Shown here piece by piece: positions 52,968 to 62,994 of a stretch of 64,000 nucleotides of DNA. Position numbers and translations under genes: made by a program. The notes beneath the pieces are model-generated. The model saw only the letters and a program-made list of their open reading frames with translations, did not search any database and had not been told where the DNA came from. The stretch's first letter is position 1. Each line of letters opens with the position of its first letter. Where the stretch lies: the NCBI GenBank assembly GCA_020631865.1, contig JACKGS010000002.1, forward strand, positions 124,001 to 188,000. Direction: 5' to 3'. This DNA is from Candidatus Nomurabacteria bacterium (lineage in GTDB: Bacteria; Patescibacteriota; Saccharimonadia; Saccharimonadales; UBA7683).

Positions 52968-54491
52968 ATGGCAAATTTAAAAGAACTACGCGACGAGCGT
53001 TTAAGAAAACTAGAAGAACTAAAAAGCCTAGGCTTTAATCCGTATCCAGCAAAGAGTAATCGCCTTGAAGACATTGCTATAATTGTTGATAATTTTGATT
53101 CAAAAGAAGGTAATTCAACTATAGTGGCTGGTAGGGTTATTGGAATTAGAAAATTTGGTAAACTTGCATTTATTGTTCTTCAAGACGCATCAGCTAGGAT
53201 ACAGTTGTTTCTGAAGGCCGGAGATGTAGCCGAGTCTGATTCTGCTAACGATCAAATTGGGTTAGATCACCTTAACTTGTTAGATGCAGGCGATTTTCTT
53301 GAAGCAAGTGGTAAGGTAATAAAGAGCAAGACCGGCGAGATCTCCATTGCTGTAGAATCTATGCGGTTGCTTGCAAAATCTTTAAGACCGATGCCGACTG
53401 AGCAGGATGGCTTTACCAATAAGGAAGAGCGAATGCGCCGACGTTATGTTGACATGAATGTTAACAAAGAGGTGAAGGAAAGATTTATTAGAAGATCTAA
53501 ATTTTGGCAGTCGACTCGTGAGTTCTTGCTAAAAAATGATTTTATTGAAATTAACAATACAGTTTTAGAGGCCACGGCTGGTGGCGCGGATGCTACTCCG
53601 TTTGTAACTCATATGGATGCGCTCGACCAAGATTTTTATCTTCGAATTTCTCATGAGTTACCGCTTAAGCGCCTGCTTGTGGCTGGTTTTGAAAAGGTTT
53701 TTGATATTGGCGCACGGTTCAGAAACGAAAATTACACAGAAGAACACTTGCCAGAACATAACGCCATGGAATGGTATTGGGCGTACGCTGACTGGGAAAA
53801 AGGTATGGAGTTTACCGAGCGAATGATACGTTATGTTTGTGATAATACATGGGGTGCTCGCCAGTTTACGCTCGCCAATGGCCAAGAAGTTGATTTTGGC
53901 GATGATAGCACCCATTTTCCAAAAATTAGTTTTGTTGATGTCCTTCAGGAGCAATATAGTATTGATGTCTTTGAATCATCAATGGAAGAAATTCAAGTAA
54001 AACTTAAAGAAAATAAACTGGAAGTCGAGAAGGTAGATAATAGAATCAGAAGTTTAGACAAGCTATGGAAGAAATATCGTAAGACTATCGCAGGCCCTGT
54101 ATTTTTGGTTGATATCCCTGTATTTATGCAGCCTCTCGCTAAAGTGAACAAAAATGATACTCGCTTAACGGAGCAGTTTAATTTAGTGTTTGGTGGTTCA
54201 GAAATGTGTAAGGCATTCTCTGAGTTGAATGATCCTGTAGATCAGTTGAGTCGTTTTATGGAGCAACAAAAGCTCCGCGATGAAGGTGATGACGAGGCGC
54301 AAATGCTAGACATAGATTTTGTAGAAGCACTAGAATACGGCATGCCACCGGCGTGTGGACTAGGTTATAGCGAGCGAATATTCTGGAGCCTAGAGGGCAT
54401 AACCGCACGCGAAGGTGTGCCATTCCCACAACTCCGCCGAGAAATTGACGAAACCACCAAAGTAATTTACCATGATCTTGAATTAAGGTAA
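52968..54491 (+). CDS. lysS: lysyl-tRNA synthetase, class II
   Basis: 507 aa: an OB-fold anticodon domain (about residues 50-140) and the class II core. Motif 2 FDIGARFRNENYTEEHLPEH is clear, and motif 3 lies in the GLGYSERIFWSLEG region near the C-terminus. The core is somewhat divergent from E. coli. TAGAAT (52953-52958) lies 9 nt before the ATG with no ribosome site, the leaderless type. Confidence 0.92.
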   Translation: MANLKELRDERLRKLEELKSLGFNPYPAKSNRLEDIAIIVDNFDSKEGNSTIVAGRVIGIRKFGKLAFIVLQDASARIQLFLKAGDVAESDSANDQIGLDHLNLLDAGDFLEASGKVIKSKTGEISIAVESMRLLAKSLRPMPTEQDGFTNKEERMRRRYVDMNVNKEVKERFIRRSKFWQSTREFLLKNDFIEINNTVLEATAGGADATPFVTHMDALDQDFYLRISHELPLKRLLVAGFEKVFDIGARFRNENYTEEHLPEHNAMEWYWAYADWEKGMEFTERMIRYVCDNTWGARQFTLANGQEVDFGDDSTHFPKISFVDVLQEQYSIDVFESSMEEIQVKLKENKLEVEKVDNRIRSLDKLWKKYRKTIAGPVFLVDIPVFMQPLAKVNKNDTRLTEQFNLVFGGSEMCKAFSELNDPVDQLSRFMEQQKLRDEGDDEAQMLDIDFVEALEYGMPPACGLGYSERIFWSLEGITAREGVPFPQLRREIDETTKVIYHDLELR

Positions 54492-54543
54492 TCAAGCAAC
54501 ATAAGCGACAATCATACATTGTCTATAGTAAAATTGTTTTGTA

Positions 54544-55041
54544 ATGGCAAACTATAAGGGGCATTTGGCTGGTGGGTTAATTTTTACGGGGATGTATGCT
54601 GTTTCTGTAAGTTTTTTGCCGGTTGAAAGATTTGCCGAACATGCAGGGGTGCTGAGGGATTGGCAAGCAGTTTTCGGGCTATTTATTATTGGTATGTTGT
54701 TTTCGATACTCCCAGATGTTGATACAAATTCAAAGGCTCAAGATATCTTTTTCGGAATAGTATTTCCGTTAAATATAATTCTTTTATGGCAAGGTATGCT
54801 TCAGGCTTCGGCATATCTTGGCTTGATCGCAATGCTGCCAATTATCGGACATCATAGAGGTTGGACGCATAAAAAATGGGCAGTATTTGTTGTGCCATTA
54901 CCAATATTAATAGTCCCTTATGTATATAGTGAAAAGATTTTATCGTTGGCTATGATTTATTACGGTGTTGCAGTTACTGGATACTTTAGCCATTTGCTTC
55001 TAGATGGTTTGATATGGCGTAGGTTCAGAATTAAGAATTAA
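54544..55041 (+). CDS. YdjM-like membrane-bound metal-dependent hydrolase
   Basis: 165 aa, about four hydrophobic helices with conserved polar motifs NYKGHLAGG, LPDVDTNSKAQD, GHHRGWTHKKW and GYFSHLLLDG. These match the YdjM/LexA-regulated (DUF457) family of membrane hydrolases, presumed metal-dependent. TAAAAT (54529-54534) is 9 nt before the ATG. Substrate unknown. Confidence 0.8.
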   Translation: MANYKGHLAGGLIFTGMYAVSVSFLPVERFAEHAGVLRDWQAVFGLFIIGMLFSILPDVDTNSKAQDIFFGIVFPLNIILLWQGMLQASAYLGLIAMLPIIGHHRGWTHKKWAVFVVPLPILIVPYVYSEKILSLAMIYYGVAVTGYFSHLLLDGLIWRRFRIKN

Positions 55042-55058
55042 TAAGGTATAGTTAAGTT

Positions 55059-55999
55059 ATGAAGAGGGTGGCTAAAAAACATAAGGGTTCTAAAAAATCA
55101 AAATCTGTATACTCAAATTTATATTTGGGAATTATTTTGGGCATAGTAGCTTCGGTAATAATTGGTGGAAGCTACTTTTTATGGAATAAGAACCAGCGAG
55201 AGCAGGCGGATCACTTAAGGCCCTTAGAGGTTTCTAATTTAATATATTGTAATGGCGAGAAACTGGATATTAAGGTGCCAATTTCTGAAAAACCGGTACC
55301 TCTGGTTATTTATGTTCATGGTGGTGGTTGGCAGTGGGGGAGCAAGGTGGGTGGCTCGGCGCCATACTTTTACAAATTAGTAGATAAAGGGGTGGCGGTT
55401 ACTTCTATTAATTATCATCTTTCTGGTAGAGCAAAGTTCCCTAGTGCAGTTAAAGATGTGCAGTGTGCTGTGAAATACTTAAAGTTTCACGCTAGCCAAT
55501 TTAATATCGATAGTCGTAAAATAATTCTTACTGGACAAAGTGCTGGAGGAAATTTGGCTTTGGTGTCGGGTATGGCATCTAATACGAGCAAATTTTCTAG
55601 CGAGTCATTTAGAGATTTTCGCCAGATGTCAGTGGTGTAATTTCGATCGGTGCAATATATGATCTTGAGTCTGAGGCACTTTCTAAAAATACAAAAACTA
55701 ACATTAAACTGTATTTACAAGATGATGGTCAGGCCTATGATGCTAGCCCTTCAAGTTATGTTAAGGGCGGAACGCTGCTGCCTATGTTGATTTTTCACGG
55801 TGATAATGACGAGAGCATTCCTTATGCTGAAGCTGAAAACTTTACAAAAAATGTTCAGAGTGCCGGTGGCGATGCCAACATAGTGCTAATTAAAAATGCA
55901 GATCATAATTTATGGTCATGGTTTGGACTTGATAGGCCAAATAGTGATTCTCGACTAAAATTGATAGAAGAATTTATTCAGAAAGTTACGACAGAATAG
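55059..55999 (+). pseudogene. membrane-anchored alpha/beta hydrolase, one apparent frameshift
   Basis: An N-terminal anchor (about residues 22-42), then VIYVHGGGWQWGS (oxyanion loop), TGQSAGGNLAL (catalytic Ser), and in the next frame FHGDNDESIPYAEA (Asp) and NADHNLW (His). The frame breaks in a run of four T near 55616-55621. One extra T restores DFSPDVSGVISIGAIYD. The whole protein of about 313 residues resembles carboxylesterases. TATAGT (55047-55052) is 6 nt before the ATG. Probably a sequencing slip, since the downstream half stays coding. Confidence 0.8.
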
Positions 56000-56001
56000 T
56001 T

Positions 56002-57009
56002 ATGCAATGGAAATCTAGGGTTCAAAAAGCGCCTAGTCATAACGTAGTAAAGCTAGTCTCAGCAATAATAATTTTATGCACTGTATTAGTGTTTGGAATT
56101 GTATATTTTTGGTCTAGCCGTAGTGCCGACCAGGGTATAGTTATGAAGATGATGGAGATGGGCGTGGGTAGTGATTATTCAGAAATTAATGGTGAAATCA
56201 AAACAAAAGCTACTGCTGGATCTGCTGGCGAATCTAATATAAAGTTTGCTACAAAAATGGACAAAGGGTCATTTATAAAAGATGTTAATTATCATAATGT
56301 ATTTCAGGCTAATATAAGTTATCAAAAAAGCAACAAACAGATAAATTATGAAATAATTAAAGATAATAATGTTGAATATATTAAAGTTTCTGATCTACGA
56401 CAGGTTCTTTCAGCTCTAGCCGATAGCTCAGAGCTTGATAACTCAAAAGAGGGCTTGCAGTTACTCAAAGATTTAATCACTAAATACGATAACAAGTGGC
56501 TAGAGGTTGATACCGATAACAATTGGTTAAATGAAATTAATATTAATGCATACAAAATATGTTCAGGTATAAATGATCCATTAAAGCTGGACGATGATCT
56601 GAAAAAGAAGATCAAGACTGCGTATGAAGAAAATACTTTTTTTGTAAAAGAAGATTCAGCGAGTGTGGGTTGGTCGCAAACTAGGAGTTCGTTTAGGGTT
56701 GACTCTTCTAAATTGCAAAACTTTGTTTCGGCATTGACACAGGATGCTAGGCTGAAGAATCTAAAATGTTCTGTTAGCAATATCCCTAAAGATACCAGGT
56801 TAGATATAGTAAAAAATAAATTTACTAATACAGTGTCTGAGGTTATTATACATGCGTCTCAGACAAGTGGGGCGTCGGTCATCAGTTTAATATTTAACAA
56901 TACTACTAAAGGCGTAAAAATAAATAAACCACAAAATTACACAAAATTAAGTATTGCCCAGCAAGAGTTAGAGGGTATTTTAGGAGTTTCAATTACTGAT
57001 ATACAGTAG
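56002..57009 (+). CDS. membrane-anchored protein of unknown function
   Basis: 335 aa. A single N-terminal transmembrane helix (about residues 18-39) is followed by an extracytoplasmic, Lys/Asn/Ser-rich domain with no motif I recognise. The ATG is 2 nt after the esterase stop, so the two are co-translated. It reads like a divergent envelope lipoprotein-type domain but lacks a lipobox. Confidence 0.65.
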   Translation: MQWKSRVQKAPSHNVVKLVSAIIILCTVLVFGIVYFWSSRSADQGIVMKMMEMGVGSDYSEINGEIKTKATAGSAGESNIKFATKMDKGSFIKDVNYHNVFQANISYQKSNKQINYEIIKDNNVEYIKVSDLRQVLSALADSSELDNSKEGLQLLKDLITKYDNKWLEVDTDNNWLNEININAYKICSGINDPLKLDDDLKKKIKTAYEENTFFVKEDSASVGWSQTRSSFRVDSSKLQNFVSALTQDARLKNLKCSVSNIPKDTRLDIVKNKFTNTVSEVIIHASQTSGASVISLIFNNTTKGVKINKPQNYTKLSIAQQELEGILGVSITDIQ

Positions 57010-57042
57010 GGCAATCTATTGAAGATAGGTTATAATATTACT

Positions 57043-58338
57043 ATGTTAGACATAAAATTTATCAGAGAAAATGCAGAGCTGGTTGCAGAAAAGGCGTTGC
57101 AAAAAGGCTACAGTGTCGATGTAAATCAATTATTAGGATTCGATAAGGCTCGTCTTGAGTTGCAGCAACAAGTTGAAGAGCTTAGAAGAGAGCGTAATGC
57201 TATTGCAGATAGCATGAAAGGCCAAAAGCCGAGCGAAGATCAAGTTCAAAAAGGTAAGGTAGTAAAAGAGAAGCTTGTAGACCTGGAGCATCAATTAACA
57301 TCTGTTGAAAAAGAGTTTATTGATCTTTTAAAAACAATACCAAATATGCCCTTAGATAGTGTTCCGGTGGGTAAATCTGAGGATGAGAATGTAATTATTA
57401 AAACAGTTGGTGAGAAGCCAGAGTTTAATTTCAAGGTTAAAAATCATGCACAAATAGCCGAATCTAAGGGCTGGCTAGATAAAGAGAGGGCTACCAAAAT
57501 TGCCGGAGCTCGATTTGTTTATACCAAGGGTGATTTAGTGCGTTTAGAATTTGCTTTGTGGCAATTTGGAATGAGCGTCTTGGGCAACGAAGAAGTGCTA
57601 AAGCAGATTATTGCTGATAATAATCTTGATGTAAGCTCTAACCCATTTATCCCTATTTTACCACCTGCTGTAGCTAAAAAGGAGGTATTTGAAGCCACTG
57701 GGCGCCTGAACCGCGAAGAGCAAACCTATAAATTTGAAGATGAAGATTTGTGGATGAATGCTAGCGCGGAGCATACGATCTCGCCTATATATTTAAACGA
57801 GATTTTACCAGAATCTGAACTGCCTATTAGATATGTTGGATATACAACGGCTTTTAGAAAAGAGGCTGGGACCTACGGCAAAGATACCGAAGGCATATTC
57901 CGGTTACATCAATTTAATAAATTAGAGATGGAAAGCTTTTGCGCGCCTGAGACTTCTTTGGATGAGCATTTATTCATGGTAGCGATTCAAGAATACTTAA
58001 TGAATCAACTGAAGTTGCCGTATCATGTTTTAGAAAAATGTACGGCAGATATCGGTCGACCAAATGCTAAGGGGGTTGATATCGAGGCGTGGTTACCAAG
58101 CCAGCAGACATATCGTGAAACACATACCGCTGATTACATCACAGACTACCAGGCTCGAGCAATGAAGACCCGAGTGCGTAGAGCGGACGGTTCTGTAGAG
58201 TTGTTACATACTAATGATGCAACTGCATTTTCGCAAAGACCCTTAATAGCAATTATCGAAAATTATCAGACCAAAGAAGGTGACGTAATTGTTCCAGATG
58301 TATTACGTCCATTCATGGCTAATAAATCAAAAATATAA
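57043..58338 (+). CDS. serS: seryl-tRNA synthetase
   Basis: 431 aa: an N-terminal tRNA-binding coiled-coil arm (about residues 30-105) and the class II core with motif 2 (TTAFRKEAGTYGKDTEGIFR) and motif 3 (NDATAFSQRPLIAIIENYQ). The frame extends to a TTG at 57019, but ATG 57043 gives the family start MLDIKFIREN. TATAAT (57031-57036) is 6 nt before it, implying a leaderless mRNA. Confidence 0.94.
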   Translation: MLDIKFIRENAELVAEKALQKGYSVDVNQLLGFDKARLELQQQVEELRRERNAIADSMKGQKPSEDQVQKGKVVKEKLVDLEHQLTSVEKEFIDLLKTIPNMPLDSVPVGKSEDENVIIKTVGEKPEFNFKVKNHAQIAESKGWLDKERATKIAGARFVYTKGDLVRLEFALWQFGMSVLGNEEVLKQIIADNNLDVSSNPFIPILPPAVAKKEVFEATGRLNREEQTYKFEDEDLWMNASAEHTISPIYLNEILPESELPIRYVGYTTAFRKEAGTYGKDTEGIFRLHQFNKLEMESFCAPETSLDEHLFMVAIQEYLMNQLKLPYHVLEKCTADIGRPNAKGVDIEAWLPSQQTYRETHTADYITDYQARAMKTRVRRADGSVELLHTNDATAFSQRPLIAIIENYQTKEGDVIVPDVLRPFMANKSKI

Positions 58339-58412
58339 TAATCGTAGAGACTTAGTGTGAGTTTTAATAGCTTGCATGTAAGGGTATAATAGATAGTAAG
58401 GAGGGGGTAAAC

Positions 58413-58781
58413 ATGATTAAACACATTGATATTACGGGTATTAGATACGAGGTTAGCAAAGAACTAGATAAATATGTCACCAAGAAGATATCAAAGTTAG
58501 ATAAATTTGTCCCAAGGCACGCTCGCAAAAGTTTAATTGCTTCTGTTAACTTAGAAGAAAGAAAAACGAAGACAGATAAATACCAATGTGAAGTTATCTT
58601 GCACTTGCCAGACCAAAAGATTACCGCAAAAGATTCGACTGTCAACATGTTTGCTGCAGTTGATATTGTTGAAACCAAACTAAAAACGCAACTTAAAAAG
58701 TATAAAGCTACTCACGGTGGAGATAAGCAAGACCACCACGGTGTCCTGCGCCGATTTTTCCGCAACCAACGTAATAGCTAA
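58413..58781 (+). CDS. hpf: ribosome hibernation factor HPF/RaiA, short form
   Basis: 122 aa with the beta-alpha-beta-beta-beta-alpha fold of S30AE: IDITGIRYEVSKELDKYVTK, CEVILHLPDQKITAK, DIVETKLKTQLKKYKA, then a short basic tail. It lacks the long-HPF dimerisation domain. It blocks the decoding centre in resting ribosomes. TATAAT and an AAGGAGGGGG site precede the ATG. Confidence 0.9.
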   Translation: MIKHIDITGIRYEVSKELDKYVTKKISKLDKFVPRHARKSLIASVNLEERKTKTDKYQCEVILHLPDQKITAKDSTVNMFAAVDIVETKLKTQLKKYKATHGGDKQDHHGVLRRFFRNQRNS

Positions 58782-58934
58782 TAGAAAAACTAATTTGGGT
58801 AAGTTATTAAGCGATACTTAAAGTATAAGCTGGGTTGATGATTTGCGATAGCAGCGAAATCGTCTCGAAATTATTGGTGATCTGATGTATAGTAGGGTGG
58901 ATATTTGCTGAGTTAGAGGAGAGGTAAAATTTAT

Positions 58935-61529
58935 ATGAAGAAAATGCTGACAAAAATATTTGGAGATCCACAAGCTAAGACGCTGAAGCGCTTAAAGAAG
59001 CGCATCTCATCAATAAATGAGCTAGAGCCTGTTTATGAAAAAATGAGTTTAGAGAAGTTGGCTAAACAAACGCAGGAATTTAAAAAACAATTAAAAGATA
59101 AGAAGACTTTAGATGATATTTTACCACATGCTTTTGCAGTAGTACGTGAAGTATCTAAGAGGACTCTTGGGATGCGACATTTTGATGTACAGCTAATTGG
59201 GGGTATGGCACTTCATGAGGGCAATGTGGCTGAAATGAAGACTGGTGAGGGTAAGACCCTCGTCGCTACAGCTCCGGTGTATCTCAATGCTCTTACCGGC
59301 AAGGGTGTTCATGTCGTGACCGTGAATGATTATCTTGCCCAGCGAGATGCGGGTTGGATGGCTCAGGTTTATCATGCACTTGGGCTCACAACTGGAGTGA
59401 TAGTCGCTGATCGCTCATTTATATATGATCCTGAATTTTCTAATAAAGACCATATTGATGAAAGAATGAGCCACCTCAAACCATGTACTAGAAAAGAGGC
59501 CTACGCAGCGGATGTAACCTATGGTACTAATAACGAATTCGGGTTTGATTATCTTAGGGATAACATGGTTAATACTGCCGATAATCTCCGTCAAAGAGAG
59601 CTTAATTTTGCGATTGTTGATGAAGTGGATTCAATTTTAATAGATGAAGCAAGGACTCCTTTGATTATTTCAGCACCATCAATGGATAGTGGCTCAGGTT
59701 ACTCGATGTTTGCAGAGGTGGCGAGAAAGCTTGTTCCTGAAGACTATGAACTAGATGAAAAGCGTAGAAGTGTTGCGCTCAATGATTCTGGTGTTGAAAA
59801 AGTACAGAAATTGCTCAAGATTGAAAACTTGTATGATCCAGAACACATAAAGCTCATTTATCATATGGATCAGGCATTGAAGGCAGAAACTTTATTCCAT
59901 AGAGAAAAAGAATATGTTATTACAAAAGATGGTGAGATTGTAATCGTTGATGAGTTTACTGGTAGGTTGATGCACGGACGGCGTTATAACGAAGGTTTAC
60001 ATCAGGCGATTGAAGCCAAGGAGGGGGTTGAGGTTCAGCAAGAAAGTATGACTCTCGCTACAATATCGTTCCAAAATTACTTCCGCTTATACGATAAGCT
60101 TTCTGGTATGACAGGAACGGCCGCTACCGAGGCTGAAGAATTTAATCAGATCTATGGCATCGATGTTATTGAGATCCCAGCAAATAGACCGGTGGCTCGT
60201 GAGGATCGCACAGATAGGATTTATAAAACTGAATTAGGTAAATTCAAAGCCTTAATTAATGAGGTTAAGACACTTCATAAAAAAGGACAGCCCGTACTTA
60301 TAGGTACGGTTTCTATTGAGAAAAACGAACTACTTTCTGGCTTACTTACAGAGGCTAAGGTTCCACATCAAGTTTTAAATGCAAAAAACAATGAAGGTGA
60401 AGCGGAAATAGTTTCTAAAGCCGGTCAAAAAGGCGCCGTCACTCTTGCTACAAACATTGCTGGTCGCGGTACGGACATTGTGCTTGGAGAAGGAGTTAAA
60501 GAGCTAGGTGGTTTAGTGGTTTTGGGGTCTGAACGCCATGAGTCTAGACGAATTGACAATCAGCTACGTGGTCGCTGCGGTCGTCAGGGTGACCCTGGTA
60601 TGACACAATTTTACGTATCTTGTGAAGATGATTTAATGCGTATTTTTGGTGGTGACCGAATCGCCTCACTGATGGAAAAGCTTGGCGTTGAAGAGGATCA
60701 AGCTATTGAAAACAGAGCTGTGAGCAAGACGCTTGAAAATGCTCAAAAGAAGGTGGAAGGTTACAACTTTGATACTCGTAAAAATGTTGTTCAGTACGAC
60801 GACGTAATGAACAGGCACCGTAAGGCAGTCTATACAATTAGAAAACGCGCTCTTTTGGCCGAGGATATTAGCAAGCAAATTAAATTAATGGTAGAACAAG
60901 AGGCTGAGAGCTGGGCAAACGAGCATATAAATGATGGTAAAGAATTTTATCGTGAGCTTGAGGCTACATTCCCATTTGGGCAAAAGCAAATGAAGGACTT
61001 AAAAGGCACCGAGGATATCAAGGCTCGTGTTAAGAGCTTTAAAGAATATGCTTACGAGTTATATGTCGACCGCGAAGAGGCGCTGGGAACCGATGTCATG
61101 CGTCAAGTTGAGCGAGAGGCTGTGATGCAGGTACTAGATCAGCTCTGGATGGAACATCTTGAAAACATGGAGCACTTGCGCAGTGGAATTGGGTGGCGCT
61201 CAATTGGTCAAAAAGATCCACTAGTAGAGTATCGCCGAGAAGGGCAAGGCCTTTTTGAGCAAATGCAATCAACACTCCGCAACGAGGTAGTTAGAGGGTT
61301 AAATCATTTACAGCCACATCAAATTCAGCAGGCTGTTGAAACAGAGTTAACAAAAATGGCAAAGAATTCTACGGATAATGCAAATCAAATTACCACCGGA
61401 GTTGCTACTTCTGCCGAAGATTTTGAAGGTACTGTAGTAAAAAGAGTTAAGGTTCCAGTAAGCAAAACAAAATCTGGAATAAAAAAATCACGCAAACAAC
61501 AGCGCCAGAACCGAAGAAAAAAACACTAG
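58935..61529 (+). CDS. secA: preprotein translocase ATPase SecA
   Basis: 864 aa. Walker A MKTGEGKTL (about residues 102-110), DEAD-like VDEVDSILIDEARTP, GMTGTAATEAEEF, ATNIAGRGTDI and GRCGRQGDPG (motif VI) are all present, as are the scaffold and wing domains. The C-terminus ends in a Lys/Arg-rich stretch and lacks the zinc-binding CxCxSGxxxxxCH tail, so SecB-type interaction is unlikely. GAGGAGAGG precedes the ATG. Confidence 0.95.
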   Translation: MKKMLTKIFGDPQAKTLKRLKKRISSINELEPVYEKMSLEKLAKQTQEFKKQLKDKKTLDDILPHAFAVVREVSKRTLGMRHFDVQLIGGMALHEGNVAEMKTGEGKTLVATAPVYLNALTGKGVHVVTVNDYLAQRDAGWMAQVYHALGLTTGVIVADRSFIYDPEFSNKDHIDERMSHLKPCTRKEAYAADVTYGTNNEFGFDYLRDNMVNTADNLRQRELNFAIVDEVDSILIDEARTPLIISAPSMDSGSGYSMFAEVARKLVPEDYELDEKRRSVALNDSGVEKVQKLLKIENLYDPEHIKLIYHMDQALKAETLFHREKEYVITKDGEIVIVDEFTGRLMHGRRYNEGLHQAIEAKEGVEVQQESMTLATISFQNYFRLYDKLSGMTGTAATEAEEFNQIYGIDVIEIPANRPVAREDRTDRIYKTELGKFKALINEVKTLHKKGQPVLIGTVSIEKNELLSGLLTEAKVPHQVLNAKNNEGEAEIVSKAGQKGAVTLATNIAGRGTDIVLGEGVKELGGLVVLGSERHESRRIDNQLRGRCGRQGDPGMTQFYVSCEDDLMRIFGGDRIASLMEKLGVEEDQAIENRAVSKTLENAQKKVEGYNFDTRKNVVQYDDVMNRHRKAVYTIRKRALLAEDISKQIKLMVEQEAESWANEHINDGKEFYRELEATFPFGQKQMKDLKGTEDIKARVKSFKEYAYELYVDREEALGTDVMRQVEREAVMQVLDQLWMEHLENMEHLRSGIGWRSIGQKDPLVEYRREGQGLFEQMQSTLRNEVVRGLNHLQPHQIQQAVETELTKMAKNSTDNANQITTGVATSAEDFEGTVVKRVKVPVSKTKSGIKKSRKQQRQNRRKKH

Positions 61530-61599
61530 TACAAAAAAGTTGAGCGACAGATTATTTCGTCTATTCAGCAGCTAATATAATTGTTAAACTATAGTTTGT

Positions 61600-62883
61600 A
61601 TGCAACATAAAGTTAAAGAAGTTAAATTAAAAAATGGCGTCGAAGGCTTGTTGATAGATGTGCCTGGTGCGCAGGTTATTAACTACGATTTTTGCCTCAG
61701 AGCTGGATATTATTTAGCGGATGACGGCAAATGGGAAGTACCGCATATAATGGAGCATTTACTTTGCGGTGCCAACCAGGAATATAGAAAAGCCAGGTTA
61801 TTTGAGGCTGAAGTAAAAAAGAATGGCGCCTATTCCAATGCCTACACAAACACTTACACGGTTGGCTATGTTGGCGAATGCGCTGATTTTGAATGGGAGC
61901 GTATATTGAATCTTTTAATGCTTTCTATAAGCAAGCCCATGTTTTTACAGGAAGAGTTTTCCGCAGAAATGGGGAATGTTAAAGAAGAGCTAAGCGGATA
62001 TCTGACAAACTATTTTAGACAACTTGGCATTGCTATGTCGGAAAGAGTAGGGTTTCTAGTCAAAGGTGACAGAGAAAGGTTGAACAAGCTTAACGACATC
62101 ACTATTGAAGATATAAGAAAGCATTACAAAAAAACACATAATCTAGAAAACGTAAGATTTATAATTGCAGGCAATTTGAAGGGTCGAAAAGATAAGATCG
62201 TTAATATAATTGAAAAGAAGCTCCAATTACCTCAAGGGGAATTGATCGATCTGCCAAAAACAATCTTTAAAAAGCAGGACACCCCGCTGTATGTTGAGAA
62301 TAAAACAGTAGAATCACTTTATATTTCTTTCAGTATGTTACTGCCATACCGAATATCCGAAGCAGAACTAGATGCACTGAATGCGCTCAACAATATATTG
62401 ACTGCCACCATGGATTCATTAATTTTAGGCGAAATTCGCGAGCGCGGCCTAGCTTATCATATTTGGTCTTCCGGAAGTAGGGGGCATGATTACAGCGTAT
62501 GGGATTTTGATTTTCAAGTTAGCCAAGACAACGCAAAAGAAGTAATGAAGGTTATCATAAAACACCTCAAGTCGCTTTTGAATAATGGAACTACACCAGA
62601 TATCTTGAAGGCTACCAAGAACTTTTCTTTAGGCAGTTTTCAGATGAGCGCACAAACCGTGGGTAGTATTTTGAGCGGCTATAGCAGTGAGTATTCTATG
62701 GCTGGAGAGGTTATGGATTACTATCGGGTTCCTGAAAGGATTAAGGGCGTGACAACTAAGCGTGTTACGGCAATTGCTAGATCTTTTCATAAAGAGGCCT
62801 TGTGGGATTTTGGCGTATTGGGCAATTGCAGTCAAGAGTTTGTTAACGAGCTATATACCGAGCTCGGTAAGTTGTGGAAGTAG
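61600..62883 (+). CDS. M16 family zinc peptidase-like protein
   Basis: 427 aa. The inverted zinc motif HxxEH is present as HIMEH (VPHIMEHLLCGANQEY), with a downstream Glu in NVKEELSG likely the third ligand. The second, inactive M16 half follows (IRERGLAYHIWSS). TAAACT/TATAGT boxes lie within 10 nt of the ATG (leaderless type). Likely processes peptides; location and substrate unknown. Confidence 0.87.
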   Translation: MQHKVKEVKLKNGVEGLLIDVPGAQVINYDFCLRAGYYLADDGKWEVPHIMEHLLCGANQEYRKARLFEAEVKKNGAYSNAYTNTYTVGYVGECADFEWERILNLLMLSISKPMFLQEEFSAEMGNVKEELSGYLTNYFRQLGIAMSERVGFLVKGDRERLNKLNDITIEDIRKHYKKTHNLENVRFIIAGNLKGRKDKIVNIIEKKLQLPQGELIDLPKTIFKKQDTPLYVENKTVESLYISFSMLLPYRISEAELDALNALNNILTATMDSLILGEIRERGLAYHIWSSGSRGHDYSVWDFDFQVSQDNAKEVMKVIIKHLKSLLNNGTTPDILKATKNFSLGSFQMSAQTVGSILSGYSSEYSMAGEVMDYYRVPERIKGVTTKRVTAIARSFHKEALWDFGVLGNCSQEFVNELYTELGKLWK

Positions 62884-62994
62884 AGCCATGAAAAAAGAAA
62901 TAAGAAATATGAAAAGCGGGGCAGGGCAATCCATGTCTCTTATTCATATTCCATATTCCATATTCCATATTTCTCAGTCCGAAGGGCTAGCTCG
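62884..62994. repeat. palindromic element with 7-bp-period arms, M16/murD junction
   Basis: Left arm GAAATAAGAAATATGAAAAG, a GC-rich core near 62920, right arm with three ATTCCAT units (CATATTCCATATTCCATATT, about 62944-62972) and CATATTTC. It occupies the entire gap between the stop of the peptidase gene and the murD ATG, as in the def/fmt and parA/parB copies. Confidence 0.78.
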
